Of a stretch of 64,000 bases of DNA, positions 56,134 through 64,000 are shown piece after piece. The DNA is taken from contig CALCKT010000003.1 of NCBI GenBank assembly GCA_937965785.1, forward strand, positions 1 to 64,000, given 5' to 3'. Every line of letters starts with the position of its first letter. Positions within the stretch are counted from its first letter, which is position 1. The stretch is from an uncultured Propionibacteriaceae bacterium. GTDB taxonomy: Bacteria; Actinomycetota; Actinomycetes; Propionibacteriales; Propionibacteriaceae. Below the pieces are notes generated by a model. The model did not search any database and had not been told where the DNA came from. It saw nothing but the letters and a program-made list of their open reading frames with translations. The translations under genes were made by a program, and so were the position numbers.

Positions 56134-57591
56134 TCAATCCTTCAAACGAGCCAGCCAGGCCTCCACGTCCCTGCTCGCGCGGGGCAGCGAGGCCGACAGG
56201 TTCTCGGGATCTCCCTCGGTGATGAGGATGTCGTCCTCGATGCGCACCCCGATGCCGCGGTACTCCTCGGGCACGAGAAGATCGGTCGACTTGAAGTAGA
56301 GACCCGGTTCCACCGTGATCACCATGCCCGGCAGCAGCTCCGCGTCACGGTACCTCTCCCGACGGGCGGCGGCGCAGTCGTGGACGTCCAGGCCCAGGTG
56401 ATGCGACGTTCCGTGCACCATCCAGCGCCGGTGATAGCCGCCGTCGTCGGCGAGGGTTTCCTCGACCGAGCAGGGCAGCACACCGATCTCCGCCAGGAAC
56501 TCCGCGATCACCCGGATGGCCGCGCGGTGCGGATCCAGGAAACCATTGCCCGCCCGGCAGGCCGCGATACCTGCCTCCTGGGCCGCCAGAACCACCTCGT
56601 AGACGCGGCGCTGCGCGTCGGTGTAACGGCCGTTGACCGGCAGCGTGCGGGTCACGTCCGCCGTGTACAGCGAGTTGACCTCGACCCCGGCGTCCAGCAG
56701 CAGCAGGTCACCGTTCAGGATGTCGCCGTCGTTGCGGATCCAGTGGAGGGTGTTGGCGTGATCACCACCTGCGGAGATGGTGTCGTAGCCGACGTTGTTG
56801 CCCAGGTGACGGGCGTGCAGGCTGAAAACCCCCTCCACCCAGCGTTCGCCGCGACCGCCTGCCACGGCGTTCGGCAGCTCGCGGGCAACCGCTTCGAAAC
56901 CCACCCGGGTGGCCTCGCAGGCGCGGCGCAGTTCTTCGACCTCGAAGTCGTCCTTGACCAGGCGCAGCTCGGAGAGCGTGCGGAACAGTTCGGCGTCCGC
57001 GTCCTGCGCCTGGCCGCCGCGCAGCTCGTCGATCATGGCGGTGATCTCCGGGTCGGCCTCGCGTACCACACGCAGCCCGACGACCCCGGAAAGCTCGTCC
57101 TTCAGCTGACGCAGATCCCGGCAGGGGAAACCGACCCGGGCGGCCATCTCCTCCAGGGAGTCACGCTGGCCGACCCACATCTCCCCGTACCGGCTGGAGG
57201 CGTAGAACTCTTCGTCAGTCCTGGGGCAGCGAGGCCGGAAGTACAGGCAGACACTGGTGGGGGAGACCACGGCAACCGCATCGGGTTCCCGGTCCTCACC
57301 CAACCCGGTCACCCAGGCGAAGGTGGAATGGGGGCGGAACCGGTAGTCGCAGTCGTTGGAACGCACCTTGTACGGCCCGGCAGGGATCACGAGGGTCGCG
57401 CCGGGGAAGGCCTCGCGCAGAGAGGCCCAGCGGGCGGGTGTCCAATCGGCGGCCGCCAACCGCTCGGGCGGAACCTCCGAGTAGGGCGCCCAACCTGAGA
57501 CGATGAACTTCTTGAAGGCCTCCGAGTACGGGGACTTCCGGTTGTCTGTGCGATCTTTCGCCTCGTGGCTGTCTACCTGCTCTGTGCTCAT
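56134..57591 (-). CDS. pepP: Xaa-Pro aminopeptidase (aminopeptidase P, M24B)
   Basis: The 485-residue protein removes N-terminal residues that precede proline. The N-terminal domain (about 40-215) matches AMP_N. The pita-bread domain has the five metal ligands: Asp in LLDAGVEV, Asp in TADVTRT, His in HGTSHHLG, Glu in TVEPGLYF and Glu in RIEDDI. ATG 57591 has TAAACT eight bases upstream. It is divergent from the zinc-ribbon gene. Confidence 0.94.
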   Translation of the reverse strand: MSTEQVDSHEAKDRTDNRKSPYSEAFKKFIVSGWAPYSEVPPERLAAADWTPARWASLREAFPGATLVIPAGPYKVRSNDCDYRFRPHSTFAWVTGLGEDREPDAVAVVSPTSVCLYFRPRCPRTDEEFYASSRYGEMWVGQRDSLEEMAARVGFPCRDLRQLKDELSGVVGLRVVREADPEITAMIDELRGGQAQDADAELFRTLSELRLVKDDFEVEELRRACEATRVGFEAVARELPNAVAGGRGERWVEGVFSLHARHLGNNVGYDTISAGGDHANTLHWIRNDGDILNGDLLLLDAGVEVNSLYTADVTRTLPVNGRYTDAQRRVYEVVLAAQEAGIAACRAGNGFLDPHRAAIRVIAEFLAEIGVLPCSVEETLADDGGYHRRWMVHGTSHHLGLDVHDCAAARRERYRDAELLPGMVITVEPGLYFKSTDLLVPEEYRGIGVRIEDDILITEGDPENLSASLPRASRDVEAWLARLKD

Positions 57592-57599
57592 GAGGCATG

Positions 57600-57605
57600 A
57601 GTTTA
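57600..57605 (-). promoter_or_regulatory. -10 hexamer TAAACT of pepP
   Basis: TAAACT lies eight bases before the ATG at 57591; leaderless or near-leaderless start. Confidence 0.45.
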
Positions 57606-57647
57606 ATTCCCGGTAGATTTACGTTCCAGAACGTTGGAAGGAAACGC

Positions 57648-58388
57648 ATGCTCGCAGACCCCGCTGACCAGCAACACCTACTGACCTTGGCTGAACTCGA
57701 CTCCGAGATCGGGCGTTTGCAACACACCGCCAAGACCCTGCCGCAGCACGCCCGCATCGCTGAGCTGATGACGACCCGGCAGGCGGTCACCGACGATCTG
57801 GTGGCTGCGACCACCCGCACCCAGGACCTGGAGCTCTCGGTTCACCGGGCGGAATCCGATCTGGTGCCGGTGCGGGCCCGGTTGGACAGGGAGAGCCGGA
57901 GGGTGGACGACGGTTCCGTCACGGATCCGAAGGTGCTACGCGGACTCGTGGAGGAGGTGGAGCGCATCAAACGGCGGATAACCGAGCTGGAGGATGCCGA
58001 ACTCGATCTGATGGGGCAGCTTGAGGAGGCCACCGCGGAACGCGACGAACTGGCCGTCCGCAAGAAGAAAGTCGAGGACGAACTGCGCGTCGATGTCGCC
58101 GCCCGCGATGCCGAGGTGGGCAGGTTGAGCGGCGAGGCGAAGGTCATCGCTTCCAGCAGGGCCTCCGAGGCCAAGAAGGTGCCCGCCCCGCTGTTGGCAC
58201 TCTACGAGAAAATCCGCGCGCACAGCGGCCTCGGGGCCGCCAGGCTGCACCGCGGCAGGTGCGGCGGATGTCAGCTGGAACTCACCGTCTCGGACCTCGA
58301 CACGTACCGGAAGGCCCCGGAGAACGAGGTGCTCAGGTGCGTCGAGTGTGACCGGATTCTCGTTCGGACAGCTGATTCGGGTCTTTGA
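57648..58388 (+). CDS. Zinc-ribbon coiled-coil protein (DUF164 / CdsZ-like)
   Basis: The 246-residue protein is mostly a long antiparallel coiled coil (about 10-185) followed by a C4 zinc ribbon (CGGC near 203-206 and CVEC near 228-231). This is the DUF164 arrangement found in chlamydial CdsZ and mycobacterial Rv2229c. Proposed roles range from nucleic-acid binding to secretion; function here is unknown. GGAAGG lies six bases before the ATG. The RNB gene starts on its stop codon. Confidence 0.88.
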   Translation: MLADPADQQHLLTLAELDSEIGRLQHTAKTLPQHARIAELMTTRQAVTDDLVAATTRTQDLELSVHRAESDLVPVRARLDRESRRVDDGSVTDPKVLRGLVEEVERIKRRITELEDAELDLMGQLEEATAERDELAVRKKKVEDELRVDVAARDAEVGRLSGEAKVIASSRASEAKKVPAPLLALYEKIRAHSGLGAARLHRGRCGGCQLELTVSDLDTYRKAPENEVLRCVECDRILVRTADSGL

Positions 58389-59830
58389 TGCCGAGCCGCG
58401 AACTCAGGGTCTCACCGGAGATTCCCAGCGCTGTCCTGGAGGGGCTCGCCCAGCTGCGCGGCAGGCTGGACGTGCCTGCCGGTTTTACCGGGAAGGCGCT
58501 TGAGGAGGTGGCGAACCTCCGGGACAACCCGCCCGGTTTTCCTGGACACACCGACCGGACCGATGTGGAACTCGTCACGGTTGATCCCGCCGCATCCAAG
58601 GACCTGGACCAGGCCGTCCGGATCGAACGGAACGGGTCGGGATACCGGGTTCACTATGCCATCGCGGATGTTGCAGCGTGGGTGAGGCCGGGATCCGTTC
58701 TGGAGACCGAGGCGAGGCGACGCGGGGAGACGCTGTACGCGCCCGGGGCCAAGGTGCCGCTGTATCCCGATTCCTTCTCGGAAGAGATCGGATCGTTGCT
58801 GGCCGATGGCAGACCCCGCCCGGCGGTGCTGTGGACCCACGATCTGGATGCCGACGGGGTGCCCACCGGGGTGGGTGTCGAGCGGGCCATGATCCGTTCG
58901 CACGCGAAGCTCTCCTACGAGGAGGTCCAGGCGGATGTGAATGCGGGTCGGGCGCACCCGAGCGTCGCACTGCTACCCGTTTTCGGTGAACTGCGGCAAC
59001 GCCTTGAGGCCGAACGCGGGGGAGTCTCCCTCAACCTGCCCGGACAGGAGATCATCGCGGAGAACGGAACCTGGCTGACGAGGTTTCGCTCCCCGCTCCC
59101 GGTGGAGAGACACAACGCCCAGGTCTCGCTCCTGACCGGCATGGCCGCCGCAGAACTCATGGTGGGCGCAGCGGTCGGGATCCTGCGAACCCTGCCGGCC
59201 GCCGCTCCCGATGCGGTCGATCGCCTTCGTCTCAGCGCCGGGGCGCTGGGGGTTGACTGGCCCATCTCGCAGTCGTACCCGGAATTCGTCCGGGGGCTGG
59301 AACCGGGGGAACCCGCGGAACTCGCGGTGCTCGCCCGCTGCGCCTCGCTGTTCCGGGGTGCCGGTTACCGGAGTTTCGATGGTTCGCTGCCCGGCGACGA
59401 CCTGGGACACGCCGCCCTGGCGGCCCGCTACACCCATGTCACCGCACCTCTGCGTCGGTTGGTGGATCGTTTCGCGTCCGAGATCTGCGTGAGCATCGGG
59501 CAGGGAGAACCGGTTCCCGGATGGGTGCGTGAGAACCTCGCCGGGCTGCCGGAGCTGATGGCGGCCAGCAACCGGCGGGCCCGGGCCTGGGAACATGCGC
59601 TGGTGGACCTGACGGAGGCGCTGGTCCTCCAGGCGCGGGTGGGTGAGGTCTTCGACGCGGTCCTCATCGATGTCAATCCGAGGTCCGGGATGGGAACCTT
59701 CCAGATCGCCGATCCGGCTGTGGAGGCGAAACTGCCCGCGGAGGGCCGTGAACCCGGCCGGGCGGTTCGGGTGCGGCTGGAGGAGGTGGATCTCAGCGAG
59801 GGCAGGACGGTGTTCTCCCATGCTGCTTGA
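58388..59830 (+). CDS. RNB-domain ribonuclease (RNase II/R family, short form)
   Basis: The 480-residue protein consists almost only of an RNB catalytic domain (about 55-370). The acidic metal site is in TVDPAASKDLDQAV, and later motifs HAKLSYEEVQ and YTHVTAPLRRLVDR are intact. The usual cold-shock and S1 RNA-binding domains are missing apart from a possible small beta domain at the C-terminus, a form common in actinobacteria. It should degrade RNA 3' to 5'. ATG 58388 overlaps the zinc-ribbon stop, and the next gene is the RNase P RNA, whose promoter begins at this gene's end. Confidence 0.92.
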   Translation: MPSRELRVSPEIPSAVLEGLAQLRGRLDVPAGFTGKALEEVANLRDNPPGFPGHTDRTDVELVTVDPAASKDLDQAVRIERNGSGYRVHYAIADVAAWVRPGSVLETEARRRGETLYAPGAKVPLYPDSFSEEIGSLLADGRPRPAVLWTHDLDADGVPTGVGVERAMIRSHAKLSYEEVQADVNAGRAHPSVALLPVFGELRQRLEAERGGVSLNLPGQEIIAENGTWLTRFRSPLPVERHNAQVSLLTGMAAAELMVGAAVGILRTLPAAAPDAVDRLRLSAGALGVDWPISQSYPEFVRGLEPGEPAELAVLARCASLFRGAGYRSFDGSLPGDDLGHAALAARYTHVTAPLRRLVDRFASEICVSIGQGEPVPGWVRENLAGLPELMAASNRRARAWEHALVDLTEALVLQARVGEVFDAVLIDVNPRSGMGTFQIADPAVEAKLPAEGREPGRAVRVRLEEVDLSEGRTVFSHAA

Positions 59831-59845
59831 GGCCGCTGGGGGAGC

Positions 59846-59851
59846 TAAAAT
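59846..59851 (+). promoter_or_regulatory. -10 hexamer TAAAAT of rnpB
   Basis: TAAAAT ends nine bases before the predicted RNA 5' end. The matching -35 region would overlap the stop of the RNB gene and is weak (TGCTTG at 59824-59829). Confidence 0.65.
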
Positions 59852-59859
59852 TGCTGCCA

Positions 59860-60232
59860 GGACGAGTCGGCCGGGTGATCGCGGCCCGGGAAACCGGGCT
59901 GAGGAAAGTCCGGACTCCGCAGAGCAGGGTGGTGGGTAACACCCACCCGGGGTGACCCGCGGGACAGTGCCACAGAGAACAGACCGCCCGGCCTCAGGGC
60001 CGGGTAAGGGTGAAACGGTGGTGTAAGAGACCACCAGTGCGTCGGGTGACCGGCGCAGCTCGGTAAACCCCACCCGGAGCAAGACCAAGAAGGCCAGTCC
60101 GCTGGCCGCGGAAACCGTCTGAGCGCTGCTCGCGCGAGGTTTCCGGGTAGGTTGCAGGAGCCCGTCGGCAACGGCGGGCCTCAGATGGATGGTCACCGTC
60201 AGACAAAATCCGGCTTACAGGCCGGCTCGTCC
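59860..60232 (+). ncRNA. rnpB: RNase P RNA, bacterial type A
   Basis: The catalytic RNA of RNase P trims the 5' leaders of tRNA precursors. All hallmark blocks are present in order: GAGGAAAGTCCGGACTCC (59901-59918), ACAGAGAACAGACCGCC (59972-59988), the GGTAAGGGTGAAACGGTGG stretch, the L15 region GGAGCAAGACC that pairs with the CCA end of tRNA, and ACAAAATCCGGCTTA near the 3' end. The ends pair as P1 (GACGAGTCGGCCGG from 59861 with CCGGCTCGTC ending at 60231). Ends are placed by that helix. A weak hairpin with a TTTT run around 60278-60311 may be the terminator. Confidence 0.96.
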
Positions 60233-60406
60233 CCGAAAGGCCGGGCCATGGGCACGTCAGGGTTGCAGAACCACATTGTTCGCCCTGCCGTCGTGGCGGG
60301 TGGCCTGTTTTCGGGGGCGTGAACACCTTGGTTTCGCCGGGATGCGTGCACTAGCGTTGCTGGAAGCTGTGTGACCGTCGCCATGGGCGCTGGCCTTGGA
60401 GAGAAC
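60233..60406 (+). promoter_or_regulatory. Gap after rnpB with candidate promoter for the next gene
   Basis: This stretch holds no credible gene. TTGGTT (60328-60333) and TAGCGT (60352-60357), 18 bases apart, form a plausible promoter for the membrane-protein gene at 60407, with a leader of about 43 bases. Confidence 0.4.
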
Positions 60407-60736
60407 ATGACCCTGTTGCCACCAATACCCCCCAGCCAACCTTCTGGGTCGTTTGGATTCGCCGCGGAAGATCACAGAAGGGAGCGCAGGAGCCCCGACA
60501 AATGGGATGCCGGCAGGGTTCATCGAGCGCTGGTGGGTGCTGCTCAGATCTGTGCCGGGATCCTGCTGACCCTCATCGGAATCAGCGCGGGCAAGGTGCA
60601 GAGTGAATACGGCACCAGGACGTCCTCCTTGCTCAGGGAAGCCCCACCGTTCCTCCTGATCGCGACCGGGATCCTGCTGGGACTGGCAGGAGTGGCTCAG
60701 CTCGTGCACACCTTCCGGGAAGGCCCGGACGACTGA
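60407..60736 (+). CDS. Small membrane protein of unknown function
   Basis: The 109-residue protein has a polar, Pro- and Arg-rich N-terminal third and two hydrophobic segments (about 42-60 and 80-100). No family is recognised. ATG 60407 has GGAG five bases upstream; earlier in-frame starts (60371, 60383) lack a ribosome-binding site. It converges on map with nine bases between them. Confidence 0.6.
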   Translation: MTLLPPIPPSQPSGSFGFAAEDHRRERRSPDKWDAGRVHRALVGAAQICAGILLTLIGISAGKVQSEYGTRTSSLLREAPPFLLIATGILLGLAGVAQLVHTFREGPDD

Positions 60737-60745
60737 CCCGGGTGA

Positions 60746-61600
60746 TCAGCTGCGGGGAGCCGTGATGATCTCGGCCCCGGTCTCGGTCACCACCAGGGTC
60801 TGTTCGAACTGGGCGCAGCGGGAGCCGTCGAGGGTGACGACGGTCCAGTCGTCCTTCCAGACCTCGGATTCGGGGGAACCCAGGGTCAGCATCGGTTCGA
60901 TGGTGAAGGTCATTCCCGGGCGGATCTTGGTGGAGTAGCGGGGTTCGTCATAGTGGAGAATCACCAACCCCGAGTGGAAGGCGGTGTGGACGCCGTGCCC
61001 GGTGTACTCGCGCACCACGCCGTAACCGAATCGTTTCGCGTAGGACTCGATCACGCGTCCGATCACCGAGGTGGGGCGTCCCGGTTTGACCGCCTGGATG
61101 GCGCGGTTCATGGCCTCCTGGGTGCGTTGCGTGAGAAGCCGCGACTCCTCGTCCACGTCGCCGCAGAGGAAGGTGTAGCAGTTGTCGCCGTGAACCCCGT
61201 TCTTGAAGGCCGTCACGTCGATCTTCACGATGTCACCGTCCTCGAGGGGACGCAGATCGGGGATGCCGTGGCAGATCACCTCGTTCACGGATGTGCAGCA
61301 GGACTTCGGGAAACCGCGGTAACCGAGAGTCGACGGGTAGGCGCCGTGATCCAGGATGTAGGTGTGGACTATCCGGTCGAGTTCGTCGGTGGTGACCCCG
61401 GGACGGACCGCCCTGCCCGCCTCGTGCATGGCCTCGCATGCGATGGCTCCGGCCTCCCGCATCGCCTCGATGATTTCCGGCGGCTGAACGTCGTCGCCCT
61501 CGTAGCGTTTCGGGGCTCGTTTTCCGACGTACGGAGGCCGGGCGATCGCTGCTGGGACCTCCAGGCGGGGGGTGACCTGGAACGGGGTTACTGGACTCAC
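60746..61600 (-). CDS. map: Methionine aminopeptidase, type I
   Basis: The 284-residue protein removes the initiator methionine. It is of type I (no insert), with an actinobacterial N-terminal extension carrying RPPYVGKRAPKRYEG. Metal ligands are in KIDVTAFKNGVHGDNC (two Asp), GHGVHTAFH (His), FTIEPML (Glu) and CAQFEQTL (Glu). The GTG at 61600 has TACACT eight bases upstream. Confidence 0.95.
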   Translation of the reverse strand: MSPVTPFQVTPRLEVPAAIARPPYVGKRAPKRYEGDDVQPPEIIEAMREAGAIACEAMHEAGRAVRPGVTTDELDRIVHTYILDHGAYPSTLGYRGFPKSCCTSVNEVICHGIPDLRPLEDGDIVKIDVTAFKNGVHGDNCYTFLCGDVDEESRLLTQRTQEAMNRAIQAVKPGRPTSVIGRVIESYAKRFGYGVVREYTGHGVHTAFHSGLVILHYDEPRYSTKIRPGMTFTIEPMLTLGSPESEVWKDDWTVVTLDGSRCAQFEQTLVVTETGAEIITAPRS

Positions 61601-61608
61601 GCGGCCAC

Positions 61609-61614
61609 AGTGTA
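61609..61614 (-). promoter_or_regulatory. -10 hexamer TACACT of map
   Basis: TACACT lies eight bases before the GTG at 61600; leaderless or near-leaderless start. Confidence 0.45.
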
Positions 61615-61647
61615 GCGATCGAATCGTGGATTCAGGACGGTTGGTCG

Positions 61648-62577
61648 TCAGGACAGCCGCAGGTCCTCAATGGCGGTCCAGATGGCGGTGTCACCCTCCG
61701 GGTCGTGATCCGGTTCGACGACCAGCGCTACATGCATGACCCCGTTGTCGGCGAGATGGGTGAACACCGAGATGTTGTTGGTGTTGACCCCGGCGATCCC
61801 GCTTATCTGGATTCTCGTGTTCATCCACACGGCGACGGCATCGGGGTCGTGATTGATTTCGATCACCTCGGCCATGGCACCGGGCTGGTGGAAGACACCG
61901 CGCCCCAGCAAGCAACCGACGACGCGCGCGGCGGCGGGAACGACCTCCGTGAATCCCTCGGAGGGCTCAAGGGTTCCGACGGCCACCGCCGCCACCAGGT
62001 CGTTGCTTTCCGGGTAGCGTTTCACGACGGTGTTGGCCTGGTGGATGAACCCGTAATCCAGCTTGGTGGGGGTGAACCCCGCGATCGCGGGAAAACTCAG
62101 CCCACCCGCGGACGCGATGCGGCCGTCGTCGCCGAGGGTACCGGTCGAATCCGTGGCCGTGTTCGGGCAGTCCGGGGTACCGCGGAGAACATCGCCGACT
62201 TTCAAGGATCCCGGATCCTGTGTCGCGGCCGAAGCCGGAGGGGTCGCAGGAGACTCGTGGTTGGGTCTGTGCCTCGTGGGGAAACGGCTGGCGAGCGGCT
62301 GCTGGGCCGGCCCGGTGGCTGAAGGACTCGTGGCGGGAGCCGGACCGGTGGCCGTCGACAACCACCAGCCGCCCCCACCTATCATGGCCAGAATAAACGT
62401 CAGCACACCCCACAGCACCGTGTTGCTGCGTCTCGGTGTCGGTGGGACCACCACTGAATGCGTCCCGGCACCCGGCGGGGTCTCCGCCGGTCTCACCTGT
62501 TCCGTCCACTCGGTGCCGTTCCAGAACCGCTCCTGACCATCGTCGCGCGGATCCGGGTACCAACCTGATGTTGACAT
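61648..62577 (-). CDS. DUF2510-domain membrane protein, paralogue 1
   Basis: The 309-residue protein starts with a DUF2510 tag (SGWYPDPRDDGQERFWNGTEW-like, residues 4-25). One membrane helix (about 54-75), a Pro/Ser/Thr-rich linker and an extracytoplasmic domain of about 180 residues follow. The outer domain shares the VGDVLRGTPDCPN, GGLSFPAIAGFTP and YGFIHQANTVVKRY blocks with the next gene, so the two are tandem duplicates. Function is unknown. TACGAT lies seven bases before the ATG. Confidence 0.85.
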   Translation of the reverse strand: MSTSGWYPDPRDDGQERFWNGTEWTEQVRPAETPPGAGTHSVVVPPTPRRSNTVLWGVLTFILAMIGGGGWWLSTATGPAPATSPSATGPAQQPLASRFPTRHRPNHESPATPPASAATQDPGSLKVGDVLRGTPDCPNTATDSTGTLGDDGRIASAGGLSFPAIAGFTPTKLDYGFIHQANTVVKRYPESNDLVAAVAVGTLEPSEGFTEVVPAAARVVGCLLGRGVFHQPGAMAEVIEINHDPDAVAVWMNTRIQISGIAGVNTNNISVFTHLADNGVMHVALVVEPDHDPEGDTAIWTAIEDLRLS

Positions 62578-62584
62578 GTTCTTT

Positions 62585-62590
62585 ATCGTA
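62585..62590 (-). promoter_or_regulatory. -10 hexamer TACGAT
   Basis: TACGAT lies seven bases before the ATG at 62577; leaderless start likely. Confidence 0.5.
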
Positions 62591-62629
62591 GGTCCCGGGT
62601 AGTCGCCGTTTTCGGGGTGACTAGGTGTG

Positions 62630-63598
62630 TTACGAATTCAGGCTGAGCCCGGCCAGAGCGGTGTTGACGGCCTCCAAGGCCGAGGAGTCGTCTTGGGGAA
62701 CGAGCGAGAGGACCACCTGCTTGCGTGATTTCTCCGGGTAGATCGCCACAGCGAGTTTGTCCCCCGCGCTTCCGGCCCTGCCCTCGGTCGGGACGTGGAC
62801 CTGGAGCACCACGGTGCCGTCGCTCTGGTTCTCCGTGATCTGGGTCACCTCGGCCGTCGGGTTGTTGCTGTAGAACTTCGGATTGCCTATCACGCATCGA
62901 ACGGTCCGGACCGCGCTGCTGATGGCGTTGTCGAAGCCGTCCTCGGTCTTCAGGGTGCCGACGGTGACGATCGCCTGCCCCTCCTGGCCCGAATAGGTTT
63001 TCGTCATCGTGTTCGACTGGTGGATGAAGCCGTAGTTGATCGGCGAGGCGGAGAAACCCTGGATCTCCGGGAAGCTGAGGCCTCCCGGGGACGTGATGCG
63101 CCCATCGGCCAGCACCCCTTGGGCGTCGTTTGCCGTTTTCGGGCAGTTGCTCTCCCCGCGTATCGCATAACCCACCTTGATGCCCGTGTCGGAGCTTCCC
63201 GAGGCGCCGGCCGTCGATGAGGCGCTCGGGGTCGTGTTCTGTGAAGCCGAGGGGCTGGGGTGGTTCGTGGGCTGCTGCCTGTTCAGCAGGAACAGCAGGC
63301 CACCCCCGATGAGCATGGTCATGACCATTCCCATCGCCATCCACAGCACGATTTGCCGGGTATTCCTGGGTGAAGGGGGCGTTGAGGCCGGTTGCTCCGG
63401 GACCTGCGGGTAGCCGTGCTTTTCGGGCTGCACCTGCGGTTGAACGGGATATCCGGGTTGGGGGTCGGGCGGAGTACCCGATGTCGTCGGCTTGAGGGCG
63501 GGCGGGTTCTGCACGTGCACCGTCCAGCGGATGCCGTCCCAGTAGCGCTTGCGATGGGGGTTCTGGGGATCCGGATACCAGCCGGGAGGAGCAGCCAT
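62630..63598 (-). CDS. DUF2510-domain membrane protein, paralogue 2
   Basis: The 322-residue protein repeats the layout of its neighbour: DUF2510 tag (PPGWYPDPQNPHRKRYWDG, about 4-22), a proline-rich cytoplasmic linker, a membrane helix (about 88-108) and an outer domain with VGYAIRGESNCPK, GGLSFPEIQGFSA and YGFIHQSNTMTKTY. ATG 63598 is preferred because TAACAT lies seven bases upstream; ATG 63607 adds three residues. DUF2510 is a short cytoplasmic tag of actinobacterial membrane proteins, of unknown role. Confidence 0.83.
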   Translation of the reverse strand: MAAPPGWYPDPQNPHRKRYWDGIRWTVHVQNPPALKPTTSGTPPDPQPGYPVQPQVQPEKHGYPQVPEQPASTPPSPRNTRQIVLWMAMGMVMTMLIGGGLLFLLNRQQPTNHPSPSASQNTTPSASSTAGASGSSDTGIKVGYAIRGESNCPKTANDAQGVLADGRITSPGGLSFPEIQGFSASPINYGFIHQSNTMTKTYSGQEGQAIVTVGTLKTEDGFDNAISSAVRTVRCVIGNPKFYSNNPTAEVTQITENQSDGTVVLQVHVPTEGRAGSAGDKLAVAIYPEKSRKQVVLSLVPQDDSSALEAVNTALAGLSLNS

Positions 63599-63605
63599 GG
63601 GCTCC

Positions 63606-63611
63606 ATGTTA
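63606..63611 (-). promoter_or_regulatory. -10 hexamer TAACAT
   Basis: TAACAT lies seven bases before the ATG at 63598 and includes the alternative start at 63607, so it favours the shorter protein. Confidence 0.45.
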
Positions 63612-63657
63612 GATACTGCTCGGCAAAGCCCGCGACAGGCCTTCCGGCATCAGCAGT

Positions 63658-64000
63658 TCAGCCCCGGCCCAGGGAATCCAGGCTCTTCTTGACCATCTCC
63701 TGCCTGGCGGAGTCGCCGATGGGCGCCTGGGTGTGGAAAAGGGTGACGGTGTTGGCGGCTCCCTGGTCGAGGATGACCACCACCGCCTCGTCGCCGAGCA
63801 CGTCGTAGTGGCCGGGTTCGTTCCAGAAATTTGCTCTGATCAGCCACCCCTCCACCCCGTCGGCGGTGCGGAAGGATTTGTCCTCCAGCGTCTCGACCCG
63901 TTCCAGGTGGAGGTAGTAGTAGGAGGTTGACAGGCAGCTGATCAGCTGTTTGGCGGCGGTCCTGGTGTCGGCGCTGTAGTCCGTCTTCGACAGTTGCCCG
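63658..64000 (-). CDS. C-terminal part of a further extracytoplasmic protein (5' end beyond window)
   Basis: An open frame enters from the right edge and stops at 63658, giving the last 113 residues. The part seen has a cysteine in AAKQLISCLSTSYYYLHLE and ends with a helix (QEMVKKSLDSL) that recalls the ends of the two DUF2510 proteins to its left. It may be a third paralogue, but the N-terminus that would show a DUF2510 tag is outside the window. Confidence 0.65.
   Translation of the reverse strand, partial: GQLSKTDYSADTRTAAKQLISCLSTSYYYLHLERVETLEDKSFRTADGVEGWLIRANFWNEPGHYDVLGDEAVVVILDQGAANTVTLFHTQAPIGDSARQEMVKKSLDSLGRG

Noticed and set aside
58973..60196. A 407-codon open frame on the minus strand through the RNase P RNA gene
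   Set aside because: It is antisense to the RNB gene and to rnpB, which are both certain.

Overview
The window is high-GC chromosomal DNA of an actinobacterium with almost no non-coding space. Mycothiol-linked formaldehyde dehydrogenase (MscR type), DUF2510, DUF3117, DUF3516, a GlgA/GlgC pair and a type A RNase P RNA all point to Actinomycetota. The gene order from about 37.2 to 55.2 kb follows Mycobacterium tuberculosis Rv1177-Rv1234 (fdxC, dapC, dapD, dapE, LOG protein, DivIVA-like protein, DUF3117, glgA, glgC, O-methyltransferase, sigE, rseA, tatB, mrp, MgtE_N/CBS protein, Rv1234-like protein), as recalled from memory. A member of the Propionibacteriaceae or a relative is my best guess, but the sequence alone does not prove it. 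I see no phage, insertion sequence, tRNA, rRNA operon or CRISPR array.

Layout. 1-10.4 kb: phosphosugar mutase (cut by the window edge), purine nucleoside phosphorylase, two different SF2 helicases, a membrane-anchored glycerophosphodiesterase, an unrecognised membrane protein and an acetyltransferase-Nudix fusion. 10.6-11.8 kb: mscR. 11.8-19.0 kb: a tightly coupled five-gene unit (SWIM zinc finger, DUF5691, MoxR-like AAA+ ATPase, DUF5682, VWA protein), resembling the uncharacterised yehLMPQ group of Escherichia coli. 19.2-21.9 kb: a membrane-anchored penicillin-acylase-family hydrolase. 22.0-28.7 kb: a sugar-acid operon (lactonase-like phosphotriesterase homologue, UlaD, UlaE, UlaF homologues, PfkB kinase, MFS transporter) with a divergent SorC-type regulator; transketolase, which would use its predicted end product, lies at 30 kb. 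28.7-37.1 kb: small metabolic genes, transketolase, SppA, an MFS exporter and a VanW-domain protein.

37.2-48.7 kb carries much of the succinylase branch of lysine/diaminopimelate synthesis (dapC, dapD, dapE, dapA), an extracytoplasmic serpin lipoprotein, a lysozyme-like protein and glycogen genes. 48.9-52.5 kb is an envelope-stress module: an ECF sigma factor, an anti-sigma factor that appears to be a natural RseA-RseB fusion, TatB and Mrp. 52.5-64 kb contains membrane proteins, aminopeptidase P, a zinc-ribbon protein, an RNB ribonuclease, the RNase P RNA gene, methionine aminopeptidase and a row of DUF2510-type membrane proteins running off the right edge.

Two points cut across the window. 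At least twenty genes have a TANNNT hexamer 6-8 bases before the start codon and usually no ribosome-binding site, the signature of leaderless transcripts. The best candidates for undescribed biology are the five-gene MoxR/VWA unit, whose DUF5682 member carries TraB/ChaN-like GxxH motifs, and the PTS-free Ula-like pathway, whose decarboxylase homologue has substitutions at three catalytic positions.
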